A DNA stretch of 64,000 bases from Roseivirga sp. 4D4 (GTDB taxonomy: Bacteria > Bacteroidota > Bacteroidia > Cytophagales > Cyclobacteriaceae). This document shows, in pieces, positions 35,821-43,587 of the stretch (within the stretch, counting starts at the first letter, position 1; every line of letters begins with the position of its first letter). The notes under the pieces were generated by a model that was not told the origin of the DNA, made no database searches, and saw only the letters and a program-made list of their open reading frames with translations. The stretch lies in the NCBI RefSeq assembly GCF_001747095.1, contig NZ_MDGP01000001.1, forward strand, positions 2,215,001 to 2,279,000, read 5' to 3'. Both the position numbers and the translations under genes were made by a program.

Positions 35821-36534
35821 TTAAACTAGAGAGTTCTCTTTGGAATTGATGTTCTCAGAAACTACCTGACCATCAAATAGGTTGATCACTCTGTGCGCAT
35901 ATTCTGCATCAGTAGCGGAGTGCGTCACCATTACAACCGTTGTTCCTTTAGCATTCAAGTCGCTCAACAAAGTCATTACTTCCTGACCATTAGTTGAGTC
36001 CAAGTTACCAGTAGGCTCATCCGCAAGAATAAGGTTTGGCTTAGCAACTACAGCTCTTGCTACGGCAACCCTTTGTTGCTGACCACCAGAAAGCTGTTGA
36101 GGGAAGTGATCTTTTCTGTGCATAATCTGCATAGTCTCTAACACTTCTTCGACTCTTTTCTTTCTGTCGGCAGAAGGGTACTTCAAGTAAATCAAAGGAA
36201 GCTCAACATTTTCATAAACTGTAAGCTCGTCAATCAAGTTAAAGCTCTGGAATACGAAACCAATGTTCTTCTTCCTAAGCTCAGCTCTTTGTCTTTCAGA
36301 ATATTTTGAGACCTCTTCATCATAAAAATAGAACTCACCTTCAGAAGGGTTGTCCAACAGACCAATGATATTAAGTAAAGTAGATTTTCCGCAACCAGAA
36401 GGACCCATGATTGCCACGAATTCTCCCTCGCCAATCGCCAGATTAACGTTGTTTAGTGCAGTAGTTTCGATCTCATCAGTGTAATAGAACTTCTTGAGAC
36501 CTTTTGTAGTAATAATGTTTTTACCATTTTCCAT
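35821..36534 (-). CDS. ABC transporter ATP-binding protein (LolD/MacB type)
   Basis: A 237-residue ATPase of the MacB/LolD/FtsE group. It shows Walker A GPSGCGKST, Q-loop FVFQSFNLIDELTVYENVELPLIYL, signature LSGGQQQRVAVARA, Walker B NLILADEPTGNLD and switch His in VMVTHSATDAE. Such ATPases pair with FtsX-like permeases. No permease gene is present in this operon (adaptor, ATPase, TolC). Three orphan FtsX-type permeases occur elsewhere in the window (18964, 52113, 55910), so it may serve a permease encoded away from it. Confidence 0.95.
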   Translation of the reverse strand: MENGKNIITTKGLKKFYYTDEIETTALNNVNLAIGEGEFVAIMGPSGCGKSTLLNIIGLLDNPSEGEFYFYDEEVSKYSERQRAELRKKNIGFVFQSFNLIDELTVYENVELPLIYLKYPSADRKKRVEEVLETMQIMHRKDHFPQQLSGGQQQRVAVARAVVAKPNLILADEPTGNLDSTNGQEVMTLLSDLNAKGTTVVMVTHSATDAEYAHRVINLFDGQVVSENINSKENSLV

Positions 36535-36566
36535 AATGTAAAAAGTTATCGGTTGTTTGAATTAAT

Positions 36567-37814
36567 TTATTGTTTGATTATTAATTTGTCTTTGTCATCA
36601 TATCCTTCGTAAGATGAAAATATGACTTTTTCTCCAGGTTGTAAACCTTCAAGCACTTCATAATGACGTGGCGTCTGGTTTCCAATTCTAATTTGTCTTC
36701 TTGTTGCTACAGTTCCAGACTCGTCTACAACGAATATCCAGTTACCACCTGTAGTCTGGAAAAAGCTTCCTCTGGGAATTTGAATAGCGTTCTTTTCTTC
36801 ACTTAGTTGAAGTCGAATAGAGATCGTTTGTCCCCTTCTAACGCCCGCAGGCACATCGCCTACCATTTCAACTACGAAAGTACCATTGTTAATTTCTGGG
36901 AATTTTTTTCTGATCTCTAAAGAGTAAGTAGAGCCAGCAAAGTCATAAGTACCTACAAGGCCTTCATAAACCCTTGGTAAATAATGCTGATCGACATTTG
37001 CCTCAATCTTAAAGCCTTCTAAATCATCAATTTGGGCGATTGTAGTACCTTGGTTTATATTTTGTCCAATTTCAGCATTCACAGTAGACAACAGACCTCC
37101 AACTGGAGCTGTAACAAAAAGGTCATCTAGTTGTCCTTCAACGATTTTCAGACTCTCTTGAGAAGTGATAAGTCTTTGTTTATTTTGGCTTACCTGACTT
37201 ATGGAGTTAATAGAGTCAAATTCCTTCTGTCTGATCGTATTTGCTCTTGTGGCAATCAACCTGTCGTATCTTCTTTTTGAGTTCAGGTACTCTTGCTCCG
37301 AGATCACTTTATCCTTCCAGAGTTGTTGATTTCGTGTATAAATGTCTTTTGCTTCATCTATATCAAAATCAATAGCAATCACCTGTGCATTTGATCTAAA
37401 TAATGATTGTGTCAAATTGTTGTTAGCGATCTCAATCTCATTCGTCAACCTGTTCGTCTGGGTTTGCTCCCGGATGTACTGCATTTCCAAACTGCTATTT
37501 TCCAGCTTCAGAATAGTATCACCCTTCTGAACCTCTACACCTCCCTCGAGAAATTTCTCTTGGACATTACCACCAACCTTCGCATCCAAGAAGAAAGTAG
37601 CCTTTGGTTGAACTGTACCTTCTATAGGTATGTATTCTTGAAATGGCCCCTCAACCACTGTGGCCATACTGATTTTCTCTGAATCGACATTGAGTTTTGA
37701 AGCCTTATCGGCAAAAACAAAAACATATAGTATAAGGAATACTAATCCAGCACTACCAAGTATTGTGACGACCCTTTTGGTAGTGAATGTTTTCTTTTTG
37801 ATTTTTTTATCCAT
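36567..37814 (-). CDS. MacA/HlyD-like periplasmic adaptor protein
   Basis: A 415-residue membrane fusion protein. The N-terminal anchor (~12-33, RVVTILGSAGLVFLILYVFVFA) is followed by a first lipoyl half (GTVQPKATFFLDAKVGGNVQEKFLEGGVEVQKGDTIL) and a coiled-coil hairpin (~110-215, many Gln/Asn/Arg). The second lipoyl half follows (LFVTAPVGGLLSTVNAEIGQNINQGTTIAQI), then beta-barrel and membrane-proximal domains. It would bridge the inner-membrane transporter and TolC. First gene of the operon, preceded by a sigma-54-like promoter and a 615-bp divergent region. Confidence 0.93.
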   Translation of the reverse strand: MDKKIKKKTFTTKRVVTILGSAGLVFLILYVFVFADKASKLNVDSEKISMATVVEGPFQEYIPIEGTVQPKATFFLDAKVGGNVQEKFLEGGVEVQKGDTILKLENSSLEMQYIREQTQTNRLTNEIEIANNNLTQSLFRSNAQVIAIDFDIDEAKDIYTRNQQLWKDKVISEQEYLNSKRRYDRLIATRANTIRQKEFDSINSISQVSQNKQRLITSQESLKIVEGQLDDLFVTAPVGGLLSTVNAEIGQNINQGTTIAQIDDLEGFKIEANVDQHYLPRVYEGLVGTYDFAGSTYSLEIRKKFPEINNGTFVVEMVGDVPAGVRRGQTISIRLQLSEEKNAIQIPRGSFFQTTGGNWIFVVDESGTVATRRQIRIGNQTPRHYEVLEGLQPGEKVIFSSYEGYDDKDKLIIKQ

Positions 37815-37853
37815 TGCTGTTGTTAAAGTGTTTTCTAATCCGGCCAGCTACAG

Positions 37854-37870
37854 ACAACAAGGGTGCCACT
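37854..37870 (-). promoter_or_regulatory. sigma-54-like promoter of the adaptor-ATPase-TolC operon
   Basis: Minus-strand GTGGCACCCTTGTTGTC: the -24 element TGGCAC is perfect and the -12 element is at the correct spacing but reads GT instead of GC. The predicted start near 37842 gives a ~28-base leader. The mismatch makes it weaker than the facing promoter. Confidence 0.45.
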
Positions 37871-38004
37871 TTTTTAAATAACTGAAAAACAATTAGTTAC
37901 AAATTATTTGGAATATGTAAGAGGTTTCAAAGTGTACAATTATAACACACGAATTGATCGGATTCGAACACTTTATAATAAGAACTATTGAGGGGAGGGC
38001 ATAA

Positions 38005-38036
38005 AAAAAGGCTCAGTATGGTCAGTACCGAGCCCA
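38005..38036 (-). terminator. orphan terminator hairpin in the divergent region (possible small-RNA end)
   Basis: Minus-strand GGGCTCGGTA...TACTGAGCC forms a 9-bp stem with one mismatch and a 7-base loop, followed by TTTTTTT. No minus-strand gene ends upstream of it: the nearest upstream gene, at 38430, is on the plus strand. It must therefore end either a small RNA or stray transcription, or insulate the sigma-54 promoter that lies downstream of it. Confidence 0.6.
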
Positions 38037-38300
38037 AAGGTCAAAAACTCAAAATATCTGAATTAATATTTAAATTAATTCAAAACAACGTGTGCAATAT
38101 ATGTACTTTAATCACTTCTGCAAAATGTTAGTTCCCTAAATATTGTGTTTTTTTATTTCATCGGTTTTTAGATACATGTACGTACTCTTTATATAAAACT
38201 CATCCTTTAATAATTACAATTCACCCTTAAACTTCATATTAAAACTCTTGCACGCTCACCATCTTAGGTGTTTATCCCAGTCCTCTTAGATATTTAGAGA

Positions 38301-38338
38301 TGTCCATTTTCGATCATATTTTGTCACATTTTCGGACA
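38301..38338. promoter_or_regulatory. pair of palindromic enhancer-like sites for the NtrC-family regulator
   Basis: TGTCCATTTTCGATCA (38301-38316) and TGTCACATTTTCGGACA (38322-38338) share TGTC and ATTTTCG and are imperfect palindromes of a TGTCC...GGACA type. Their centres are 21-22 bp apart, two helical turns. They lie about 70-105 bp upstream of the predicted sigma-54 start at ~38407, a usual place for activator sites. Confidence 0.5.
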
Positions 38339-38379
38339 CACAACCACCGAAAAACTATATATTAGGCCTTTTAGCCCTG

Positions 38380-38397
38380 TTGGCACTATTTAGGCTT
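38380..38397 (+). promoter_or_regulatory. sigma-54 promoter of the NtrC-type regulator operon
   Basis: TTGGCACTATTTAGGCTT has the invariant GG (38382-38383) and GC (38394-38395) at exactly the -24/-12 spacing and a perfect TTGGCAC. The predicted start near 38407 lies ~23 bases before the GTG start codon at 38430. The regulator would activate its own operon. Confidence 0.6.
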
Positions 38398-38429
38398 AAA
38401 GAACGCCATCTGAATAAACTAACGACACT

Positions 38430-39806
38430 GTGGATAAAGAATTAGGCAAAATTTTAATTATAGATGATGATGAAGATGTGTTAATCGCTGCAAAGCTGCT
38501 GCTGAAAAAACATGCAAAAGAAGTAATCATCGAAAAAAACCCTAAGAAGATTCCTTTTCTAATGAACAATGGCACCTATGATGTCATTCTGCTCGATATG
38601 AATTTTAGCAAAGACATAACGAGTGGTAAGGAAGGCTTTTATTGGTTAGAGCAAATTCTTGATGCAGATCCACAGGCTGTCGTCATATTAATTACCGCAT
38701 TTGGTGATGTTGAAATGGCCGTAAAAGCGCTTAAGGAGGGTGCCACTGACTTTGTACTAAAACCTTGGCAAAACGAAAAACTGATAGGTACACTATCGGC
38801 TGCCATTAAACTCAAAGAGTCCTACAAAGAAGTAGACAAGCTCAAAAGTGCCAAAAAACAATTAGAGGACGATATCAATAAGCCTTTCAAAGATATTATT
38901 GGGGATAGTCCTGCAATGAAGAATGTCTTCAGCATAATTGACAAAGTTGCCGGTACTGATGCTAACGTACTGATTCTAGGAGAGAATGGTACGGGTAAGG
39001 AATTGGTCGCCAGAGCAATCCACCAGCGTTCGTTGAGAAAAGACAATGTCTTTGTGGGCGTTGATATGGGTGCCATAACCGAAACCTTATTTGAAAGTGA
39101 ACTTTTTGGCCATAAAAAAGGAGCATTTACGGATGCCAAGGAAGACAGAGCAGGTCGATTTGAAGTAGCAACAGGTGGTTCTCTCTTCTTAGATGAGATT
39201 GGCAATTTAAGTATGCCTCTTCAGTCCAAACTCCTCTCCGTTCTTCAACAAAGGCAAGTAACCAGGATTGGCTCCAATAAACCTATGGATATTGACATTC
39301 GCCTTATCTGCGCGACCAATATGCCAGTATATGACATGGTGGCCGAAAACACCTTCAGGCAAGATTTACTTTATAGAATCAATACCGTTGAACTGCACTT
39401 ACCTCCTTTGAGAGAAAGGCAAGATGATGTTAATCTGCTCGCTGAACACTTTGTTAAGGTTTACTGCGACAAATACCGAAAACCTCAAAAGAAAGTGGCC
39501 TCTTCCACGATGAAGAAGCTCAGCAAGTACCCTTGGCCCGGAAACATCCGTGAGTTACAGCATGCAATAGAAAGAGCGATCATCATGAGTGATGGCAACA
39601 TTCTCATGCCTGATGATTTCTTCTTCTTGGTGCAAAAAACTGACAGCCAGACTGAGACAGCAGATAACCTGAATCTCGATGATGTAGAGAAGAACGTAAT
39701 CCTCAAAGCTGTAAATAAACATTCTGGTAACATATCTAAGGCAGCGAAGGAATTGGGACTTACCCGTGCATCACTATACAGACGTTTAGAAAAGCATGGG
39801 CTTTAA
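38430..39806 (+). CDS. sigma-54-dependent NtrC-family response regulator
   Basis: A 458-residue activator starting with GTG. The receiver domain (1-125) has phosphoacceptor Asp56 in ILLDMNFSKD. The AAA+ domain (~150-390) has Walker A GENGTGKE, the sigma-54 contact loop as GAFTDA instead of the classical GAFTGA, Walker B LFLDEIGNL and the arginine finger region. The C-terminal Fis-type helix-turn-helix is HSGNISKAAKELGLTRASLYRRLEKHGL. It overlaps its kinase gene by 11 bp and is divergent from the export operon, its likely target. Confidence 0.95.
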   Translation: MDKELGKILIIDDDEDVLIAAKLLLKKHAKEVIIEKNPKKIPFLMNNGTYDVILLDMNFSKDITSGKEGFYWLEQILDADPQAVVILITAFGDVEMAVKALKEGATDFVLKPWQNEKLIGTLSAAIKLKESYKEVDKLKSAKKQLEDDINKPFKDIIGDSPAMKNVFSIIDKVAGTDANVLILGENGTGKELVARAIHQRSLRKDNVFVGVDMGAITETLFESELFGHKKGAFTDAKEDRAGRFEVATGGSLFLDEIGNLSMPLQSKLLSVLQQRQVTRIGSNKPMDIDIRLICATNMPVYDMVAENTFRQDLLYRINTVELHLPPLRERQDDVNLLAEHFVKVYCDKYRKPQKKVASSTMKKLSKYPWPGNIRELQHAIERAIIMSDGNILMPDDFFFLVQKTDSQTETADNLNLDDVEKNVILKAVNKHSGNISKAAKELGLTRASLYRRLEKHGL

Positions 39807-41145
39807 GAACATTCGGCTACTCTTAGTACTCCGAATAGTATTACTGATCGGTTCAATCATGCTTTTAGCATATGTGGTATTTGAAGTGCCCAATAATGTC
39901 AACAGTACATTCTTGATCATGCTGATCGCCATCCAGACCTACTTTCTTATTCGGTCTATCGACAAAACAAACCGTGAGATTGCAGGCTTTTTGAGCTCTA
40001 TTAAATACGATGATTTCACAACCACCTACCCTACTCATGGGCGCGGACAATCAATGAATGAACTTTACAAAGAGTTCAACAACGTGATTAAAAAATTCAG
40101 GGAAATTCGTGCCGATAAAGAAGCAAACTATCATTACTTCCGAACCATTGTACAGCACGTTGGCATTGGCTTAATCACATTTAATAAGTTAGGCGATATA
40201 CAGATCATTAACAGTGCCGCTAAAAAACTCATTGGTATAGAATCACTCACAAATATTTTCGAGCTCAGCAAGGTAAGCGCCAAGCTCGTAGAATCTCTAG
40301 TAAAGCTTAAGACCGGAGGAAGCGCTTTGATTGAATTGACAAATGAAGGCAATAGAACTCAACTTTCGGTATACGTGATTGAGTTGGTTTTAAGAGGTGA
40401 AGAGTTTAAGCTAGTCTCCATACAGAATATCCAAAGCGAACTGGAAGAGAAAGAAATGGAGGCTTGGCAAAACCTAATCCGTGTACTGACACATGAGATT
40501 ATGAATTCAGTTACGCCACTATCCTCATTAGCCGCCACGGTCGAAGAAAACTTAGTCGACAATATTGAAGACGATGTCCCAATTGAAAAAGAAGAGTTAG
40601 AAGACATCTATCTAGCAGTACAGACCATCAAACGTAGAAGCGAAGGTTTGATTCGTTTTGTATCTGATTTCAGAAACCTTACAAGAATTCCTGAGCCAAA
40701 ACTTCAAGAAATAGAAGTTCAAAAAGTACTGGATCATATTAGTCTTCTTCTGAAACATGAAATAGCCGCTAAGAACATTGACTTTAGATTGAATATCCAA
40801 CCTCAGGGCTTAATGTTCAATATTGATAAGGAGTTGATTGATCAAGTGTTGATCAACCTGCTACAAAACGCCATTCATGCCCTTGATGAGAATAGTGGTG
40901 AGAAAATGATCATAGTTAATGCCTTTCTAAATGAATATGGAAGACCCACCTTGACAATCAGAGATAATGGTGTAGGTATTGACGAAGAAGCATTGGGTAA
41001 GATTTTCATACCCTTCTTTACAACCAAAAAGCAAGGATCGGGTATTGGACTCAGTTTGTCCAAGCAGATTATGAGAAAACATGGTGGTGCCATTACTGTT
41101 AAATCAGTCATGAACGAAGGCACAGAATTTACGTTGAGGTTTTAA
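39796..41145 (+). CDS. NtrB-like sensor histidine kinase
   Basis: A 449-residue kinase. Two N-terminal membrane helices (~8-52, with a very short loop) are followed by a linker or HAMP-like segment and a PAS domain (~110-215; VQHVGIGLITFNKLGDIQIINSAAKKLIG). The dimerisation domain has the phosphoacceptor in IRVLTHEIMNSVTPL, and the HATPase domain follows (LIDQVLINLLQNAIHAL; IRDNGVGIDEEAL; FFTTKKQGSGIGLSLSKQIM). The near-absence of a periplasmic domain suggests membrane or cytoplasmic sensing. Partner of the upstream sigma-54 regulator. Confidence 0.94.
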   Translation: MGFKNIRLLLVLRIVLLIGSIMLLAYVVFEVPNNVNSTFLIMLIAIQTYFLIRSIDKTNREIAGFLSSIKYDDFTTTYPTHGRGQSMNELYKEFNNVIKKFREIRADKEANYHYFRTIVQHVGIGLITFNKLGDIQIINSAAKKLIGIESLTNIFELSKVSAKLVESLVKLKTGGSALIELTNEGNRTQLSVYVIELVLRGEEFKLVSIQNIQSELEEKEMEAWQNLIRVLTHEIMNSVTPLSSLAATVEENLVDNIEDDVPIEKEELEDIYLAVQTIKRRSEGLIRFVSDFRNLTRIPEPKLQEIEVQKVLDHISLLLKHEIAAKNIDFRLNIQPQGLMFNIDKELIDQVLINLLQNAIHALDENSGEKMIIVNAFLNEYGRPTLTIRDNGVGIDEEALGKIFIPFFTTKKQGSGIGLSLSKQIMRKHGGAITVKSVMNEGTEFTLRF

Positions 41146-41197
41146 TTATTTTAAGGAATCGTTTATCTTCCGAAATCATTTCATTCAATACCCCCTA

Positions 41198-41443
41198 ATG
41201 AGCAATACGCTAGAAAAAGTAATTCAAATACTTGTTGAGAAAATAGGCATAGCTCCAACCGAGGCAACTACCGATGCCAATTTCATAAAAGACCTGGGAA
41301 TTGACTCCCTTGACTATGCCGAAATCGTAATGGAGTTTGAGCAGACCTTTAATATTCGCATACCAGATAGCGATGCAGAAAGACTTCAAACAGTAGGTCA
41401 AGCTGTAGAATACATCGAGGAAAAGGTCTCTGAAAAGTCTTAA
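41198..41443 (+). CDS. acyl carrier protein (stand-alone)
   Basis: An 81-residue carrier protein with the phosphopantetheine site Ser37 in FIKDLGIDSLDYAEIVMEFEQTF and the acidic helix II/III typical of fatty-acid-type ACPs (RIPDSDAERLQTVGQAVEYIEEKV). It is not next to fabF, fabD or fabG as the housekeeping acpP usually is. It follows the sigma-54 kinase by 52 bp on the same strand and could be under the same control. It may be a second ACP for a special lipid or the sole one; the rest of the genome would tell. Confidence 0.9.
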   Translation: MSNTLEKVIQILVEKIGIAPTEATTDANFIKDLGIDSLDYAEIVMEFEQTFNIRIPDSDAERLQTVGQAVEYIEEKVSEKS

Positions 41444-42021
41444 TAATAGATCACTCCCTCTTTTGAGTCTCCTGCTACACTAGCATCTCCTTTGTTTATT
41501 CTATCCACTATGTCTAGGGCTAAAATTGCATCTAAATCATGACCTGATTCCAACTTAGAGTCTTTGGCCAAGGTTATCCCCATTTTGCTTAAAGTATCCA
41601 ACATTGATTCATAATCTGGAGTCTTACTACGATAACCCTCGTCCTCAGTAAAAAGTGAATTACCAGCCTTCACGGGATACGTTTCAAAGACCTCAATATC
41701 ATTGGCTACTAAAGCCGATCGAAGCTTCATAGCTCTTGCTGTCAAACCACCCAAGAACATTGGAGACATCGCCTTTAAGGCTTTGTCGCAAGCGCGATAA
41801 TGGTAATCATTATACCCTATAAGCTGAGAATAAACACCAGGCAAGGACAGAGGTGCATCAATTCCTACGACACTCACATTGTTCTCCTTCACAAATTCCA
41901 GAATCATCAAGTCAGCATCTTTATTCTTGACTGATTTCACAAGATGAATCTTCCCTTCCTCACGATAAGCGATAACCGTGGTACCTGCCAACTTGCTTCC
42001 GTAATCTATCCCAATTTTCAT
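41440..42021 (-). CDS. DUF429 family protein (predicted RNase H-fold nuclease)
   Basis: A 193-residue protein with KIGIDYGSKLAGTTVIAY at the N-terminus and VVGIDAPLSLPG, followed by RACDKALKAMSPMFLGGLTARAMKL and EVFETYPV. This is the pattern of DUF429 proteins, which are predicted to have an RNase H-like fold with acidic residues at Asp6 and in the IDAPLS motif. Function is unproven for the family. It overlaps the convergent ACP gene by 4 bp. Confidence 0.82.
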   Translation of the reverse strand: MKIGIDYGSKLAGTTVIAYREEGKIHLVKSVKNKDADLMILEFVKENNVSVVGIDAPLSLPGVYSQLIGYNDYHYRACDKALKAMSPMFLGGLTARAMKLRSALVANDIEVFETYPVKAGNSLFTEDEGYRSKTPDYESMLDTLSKMGITLAKDSKLESGHDLDAILALDIVDRINKGDASVAGDSKEGVIYY

Positions 42022-42034
42022 GACTAAATTATTA

Positions 42035-42067
42035 TTGCAAATTCAAACTAATCCTTTCATAGATTTG
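42035..42067 (+). promoter_or_regulatory. Bacteroidota-type promoter of msrBA
   Basis: TTG at 42035-42037, a 22-bp spacer and a perfect TAGATTTG (-7) at 42060-42067. The expected start near 42074 lies ~20 bases before the ATG at 42094. The spacer is at the long end of the usual range. Confidence 0.5.
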
Positions 42068-42093
42068 TTCTTTCGGCTAAAGAAAGGAATAAT

Positions 42094-43080
42094 ATGCTCA
42101 CGTGGATTGATGTGATCAAATTTGCCAATAATGGCAACCCCAGCCCTGACCGTAGGGTTGAAAAAACTGAAGAAGAGTGGAGGAAAATCCTCACCCCAGA
42201 ACAGTTTCAAATTGCAAGACTCAAAGGTACCGAAAGAGCGGGCACCGGAGCTTTTTGCGAAAGGCATGAGCCAGGACTATATGGCTGTGTCTGTTGCGGA
42301 ACACCCTTATTTGACTCAAGAGTGAAGTTCGAATCAGGAACCGGCTGGCCTAGCTTTGCCCAGCCTGTAAAAGAAAATGCTATTGGTTATATAAAAGACA
42401 CTAGCTATGGCATGACTCGAGTAGAAGTGGTGTGTAATACCTGTGATGCTCATCAGGGACATGTGTTTCCTGATGGACCAGAGCCAAGTGGCTTGAGGTA
42501 TTGTATCAATTCGGCTTCTATGCAACTGCTGGAGGATGATAATAAAGAAGCAACAGCCATTATTGGTGGCGGTTGTTTTTGGTGTACTGAGGCAGTATTT
42601 CAGAGAGTCGAAGGTGTAAGCCATGTTGAATCTGGCTATTCTGGTGGTGCAATTAAAAACCCGACCTACAGAGAAATCTGTTCGGGACGCACAGGACATG
42701 CAGAAGTGATTAAGATAACCTACGATCCGGAAGTATTGGATTATGCTGATCTACTAAGGATCTTCTTCTCAACTCATGATCCGACTACTTTGAATCGACA
42801 AGGTTACGATCAGGGAACACAATATCGATCTGTGATTTTCTTTCAGGATGAAAAAGAGAAGGAAATAGCGGAAGAAGTTGTTTTAGAGATGAAGGATTAC
42901 TTTGACGATCCGATCGTGACAGAAATAAGCCCATTAGGAGCTTATTATACAGCCGAAGAAGATCATCAGAACTATTATAACGAACACAGAAGTCAAGGCT
43001 ACTGTACGGCCATTATAGATCCAAAAGTTGCTAAGTTGAGGGCCATGTTTGCCGATCGGCTTAAACCAGAAATGAGTTAA
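42094..43080 (+). CDS. msrBA: bifunctional methionine sulfoxide reductase MsrB-MsrA
   Basis: A 328-residue fusion. MsrB comes first (~25-147), with zinc cysteines Cys65/Cys68 (CVCC) and Cys114/Cys117 (CNTC), FESGTGWPSF, and catalytic Cys137 in LRYCINSASM. MsrA follows (~154-315), with catalytic Cys161 in GGGCFWCTEAVF, SGYSGG and STHDPTTLNRQGYDQGTQYRSVIF. The B-A order is the reverse of some fusions (MsrA-MsrB), and there is no signal peptide, so it works in the cytoplasm. It repairs both R and S sulfoxides of methionine. Own promoter and terminator. Confidence 0.95.
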   Translation: MLTWIDVIKFANNGNPSPDRRVEKTEEEWRKILTPEQFQIARLKGTERAGTGAFCERHEPGLYGCVCCGTPLFDSRVKFESGTGWPSFAQPVKENAIGYIKDTSYGMTRVEVVCNTCDAHQGHVFPDGPEPSGLRYCINSASMQLLEDDNKEATAIIGGGCFWCTEAVFQRVEGVSHVESGYSGGAIKNPTYREICSGRTGHAEVIKITYDPEVLDYADLLRIFFSTHDPTTLNRQGYDQGTQYRSVIFFQDEKEKEIAEEVVLEMKDYFDDPIVTEISPLGAYYTAEEDHQNYYNEHRSQGYCTAIIDPKVAKLRAMFADRLKPEMS

Positions 43081-43083
43081 AAG

Positions 43084-43112
43084 AAAAGACCTCGTAAATG
43101 AGGTCTTTTTTA
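43084..43112. terminator. terminator of msrBA
   Basis: A perfect 10-bp stem, AAAAGACCTC / GAGGTCTTTT (43084-43109), with a 6-base loop, followed by TTATTC on the plus strand and CTTTT on the minus strand. It can also serve the convergent lipoprotein gene. Confidence 0.88.
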
Positions 43113-43142
43113 TTCTTTTCTAAATACGACTTGAAAATTGCA

Positions 43143-43523
43143 TCAATCGGAACCTGTAATATCTTCGATAAAAGTGAGTTCCAAAATATCAATACTGTTA
43201 TCTCCAAAGGCCAATACATTTCCAACAGGATTGTTATTACTGCGGAAATGGCCTGAGAATCGCACTTGAGTTTCCTCAGTAATCAAGAAATCAGGAAACA
43301 AGTCATTGCAAACCACGCCTACTCTGAACGAATCTGTGGTTCCTGGAATGAAATAGGTGATGATACGCTGACCGCTTTCTTCTTTGATGGAGCCAACACC
43401 TTTTTCAACCGTGAGAATTATTTCTCCTGCCTCTAAACACGACTCCGGTAGTGTATCTTCTTCTCCGCAAGAGCTGAAGATGACCAAGGTCAGTACCACT
43501 AATATGCATTTGAATGTTTTCAT
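43143..43523 (-). CDS. small hypothetical lipoprotein
   Basis: The frame opens at 43595, but the ATG at 43521-43523 gives MKTFKCILVVLTLVIFSSCGEEDTLPESC, a clean lipoprotein signal with lipobox FSSC, so I use it (126 residues). The mature part is a small beta-rich domain (EIILTVEKGVGSI; TDSFRVGVVCNDLFPDFLITEETQVRFSG) with further cysteines in PESCLEAG and VVCNDL that could form a disulfide. Unrecognised family. It lies 64 bp after pbpC on the same strand. Confidence 0.72.
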   Translation of the reverse strand: MKTFKCILVVLTLVIFSSCGEEDTLPESCLEAGEIILTVEKGVGSIKEESGQRIITYFIPGTTDSFRVGVVCNDLFPDFLITEETQVRFSGHFRSNNNPVGNVLAFGDNSIDILELTFIEDITGSD

Positions 43524-43587
43524 TTGTTTTACCTTTGGACTCTCTTTGTTGACACCACTCAATAAAAATAGGTTGTAATAAGCACGG

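Larger units (their letters stand above)
37815..38429. other. 615-bp divergent regulatory region of the export operon and its NtrC-type regulator
   Basis: No plausible coding sequence. It contains, from left to right, a minus-strand sigma-54-like promoter (37854-37870) and a GTGT/ACAC dyad (37932-37948). A terminator-like hairpin oriented to the minus strand (38005-38036) and a long AT-rich stretch follow. Two related palindromic sites (38301-38338) and a plus-strand sigma-54 promoter (38380-38397) complete it. The size is much larger than other gaps here, which fits a multi-site control region and possibly a small RNA. Confidence 0.6.

Noticed and set aside
42334..42699. 121-codon minus-strand frame inside msrBA
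   Set aside because: Overlaps both catalytic domains of a certain gene and shows no protein-like pattern.
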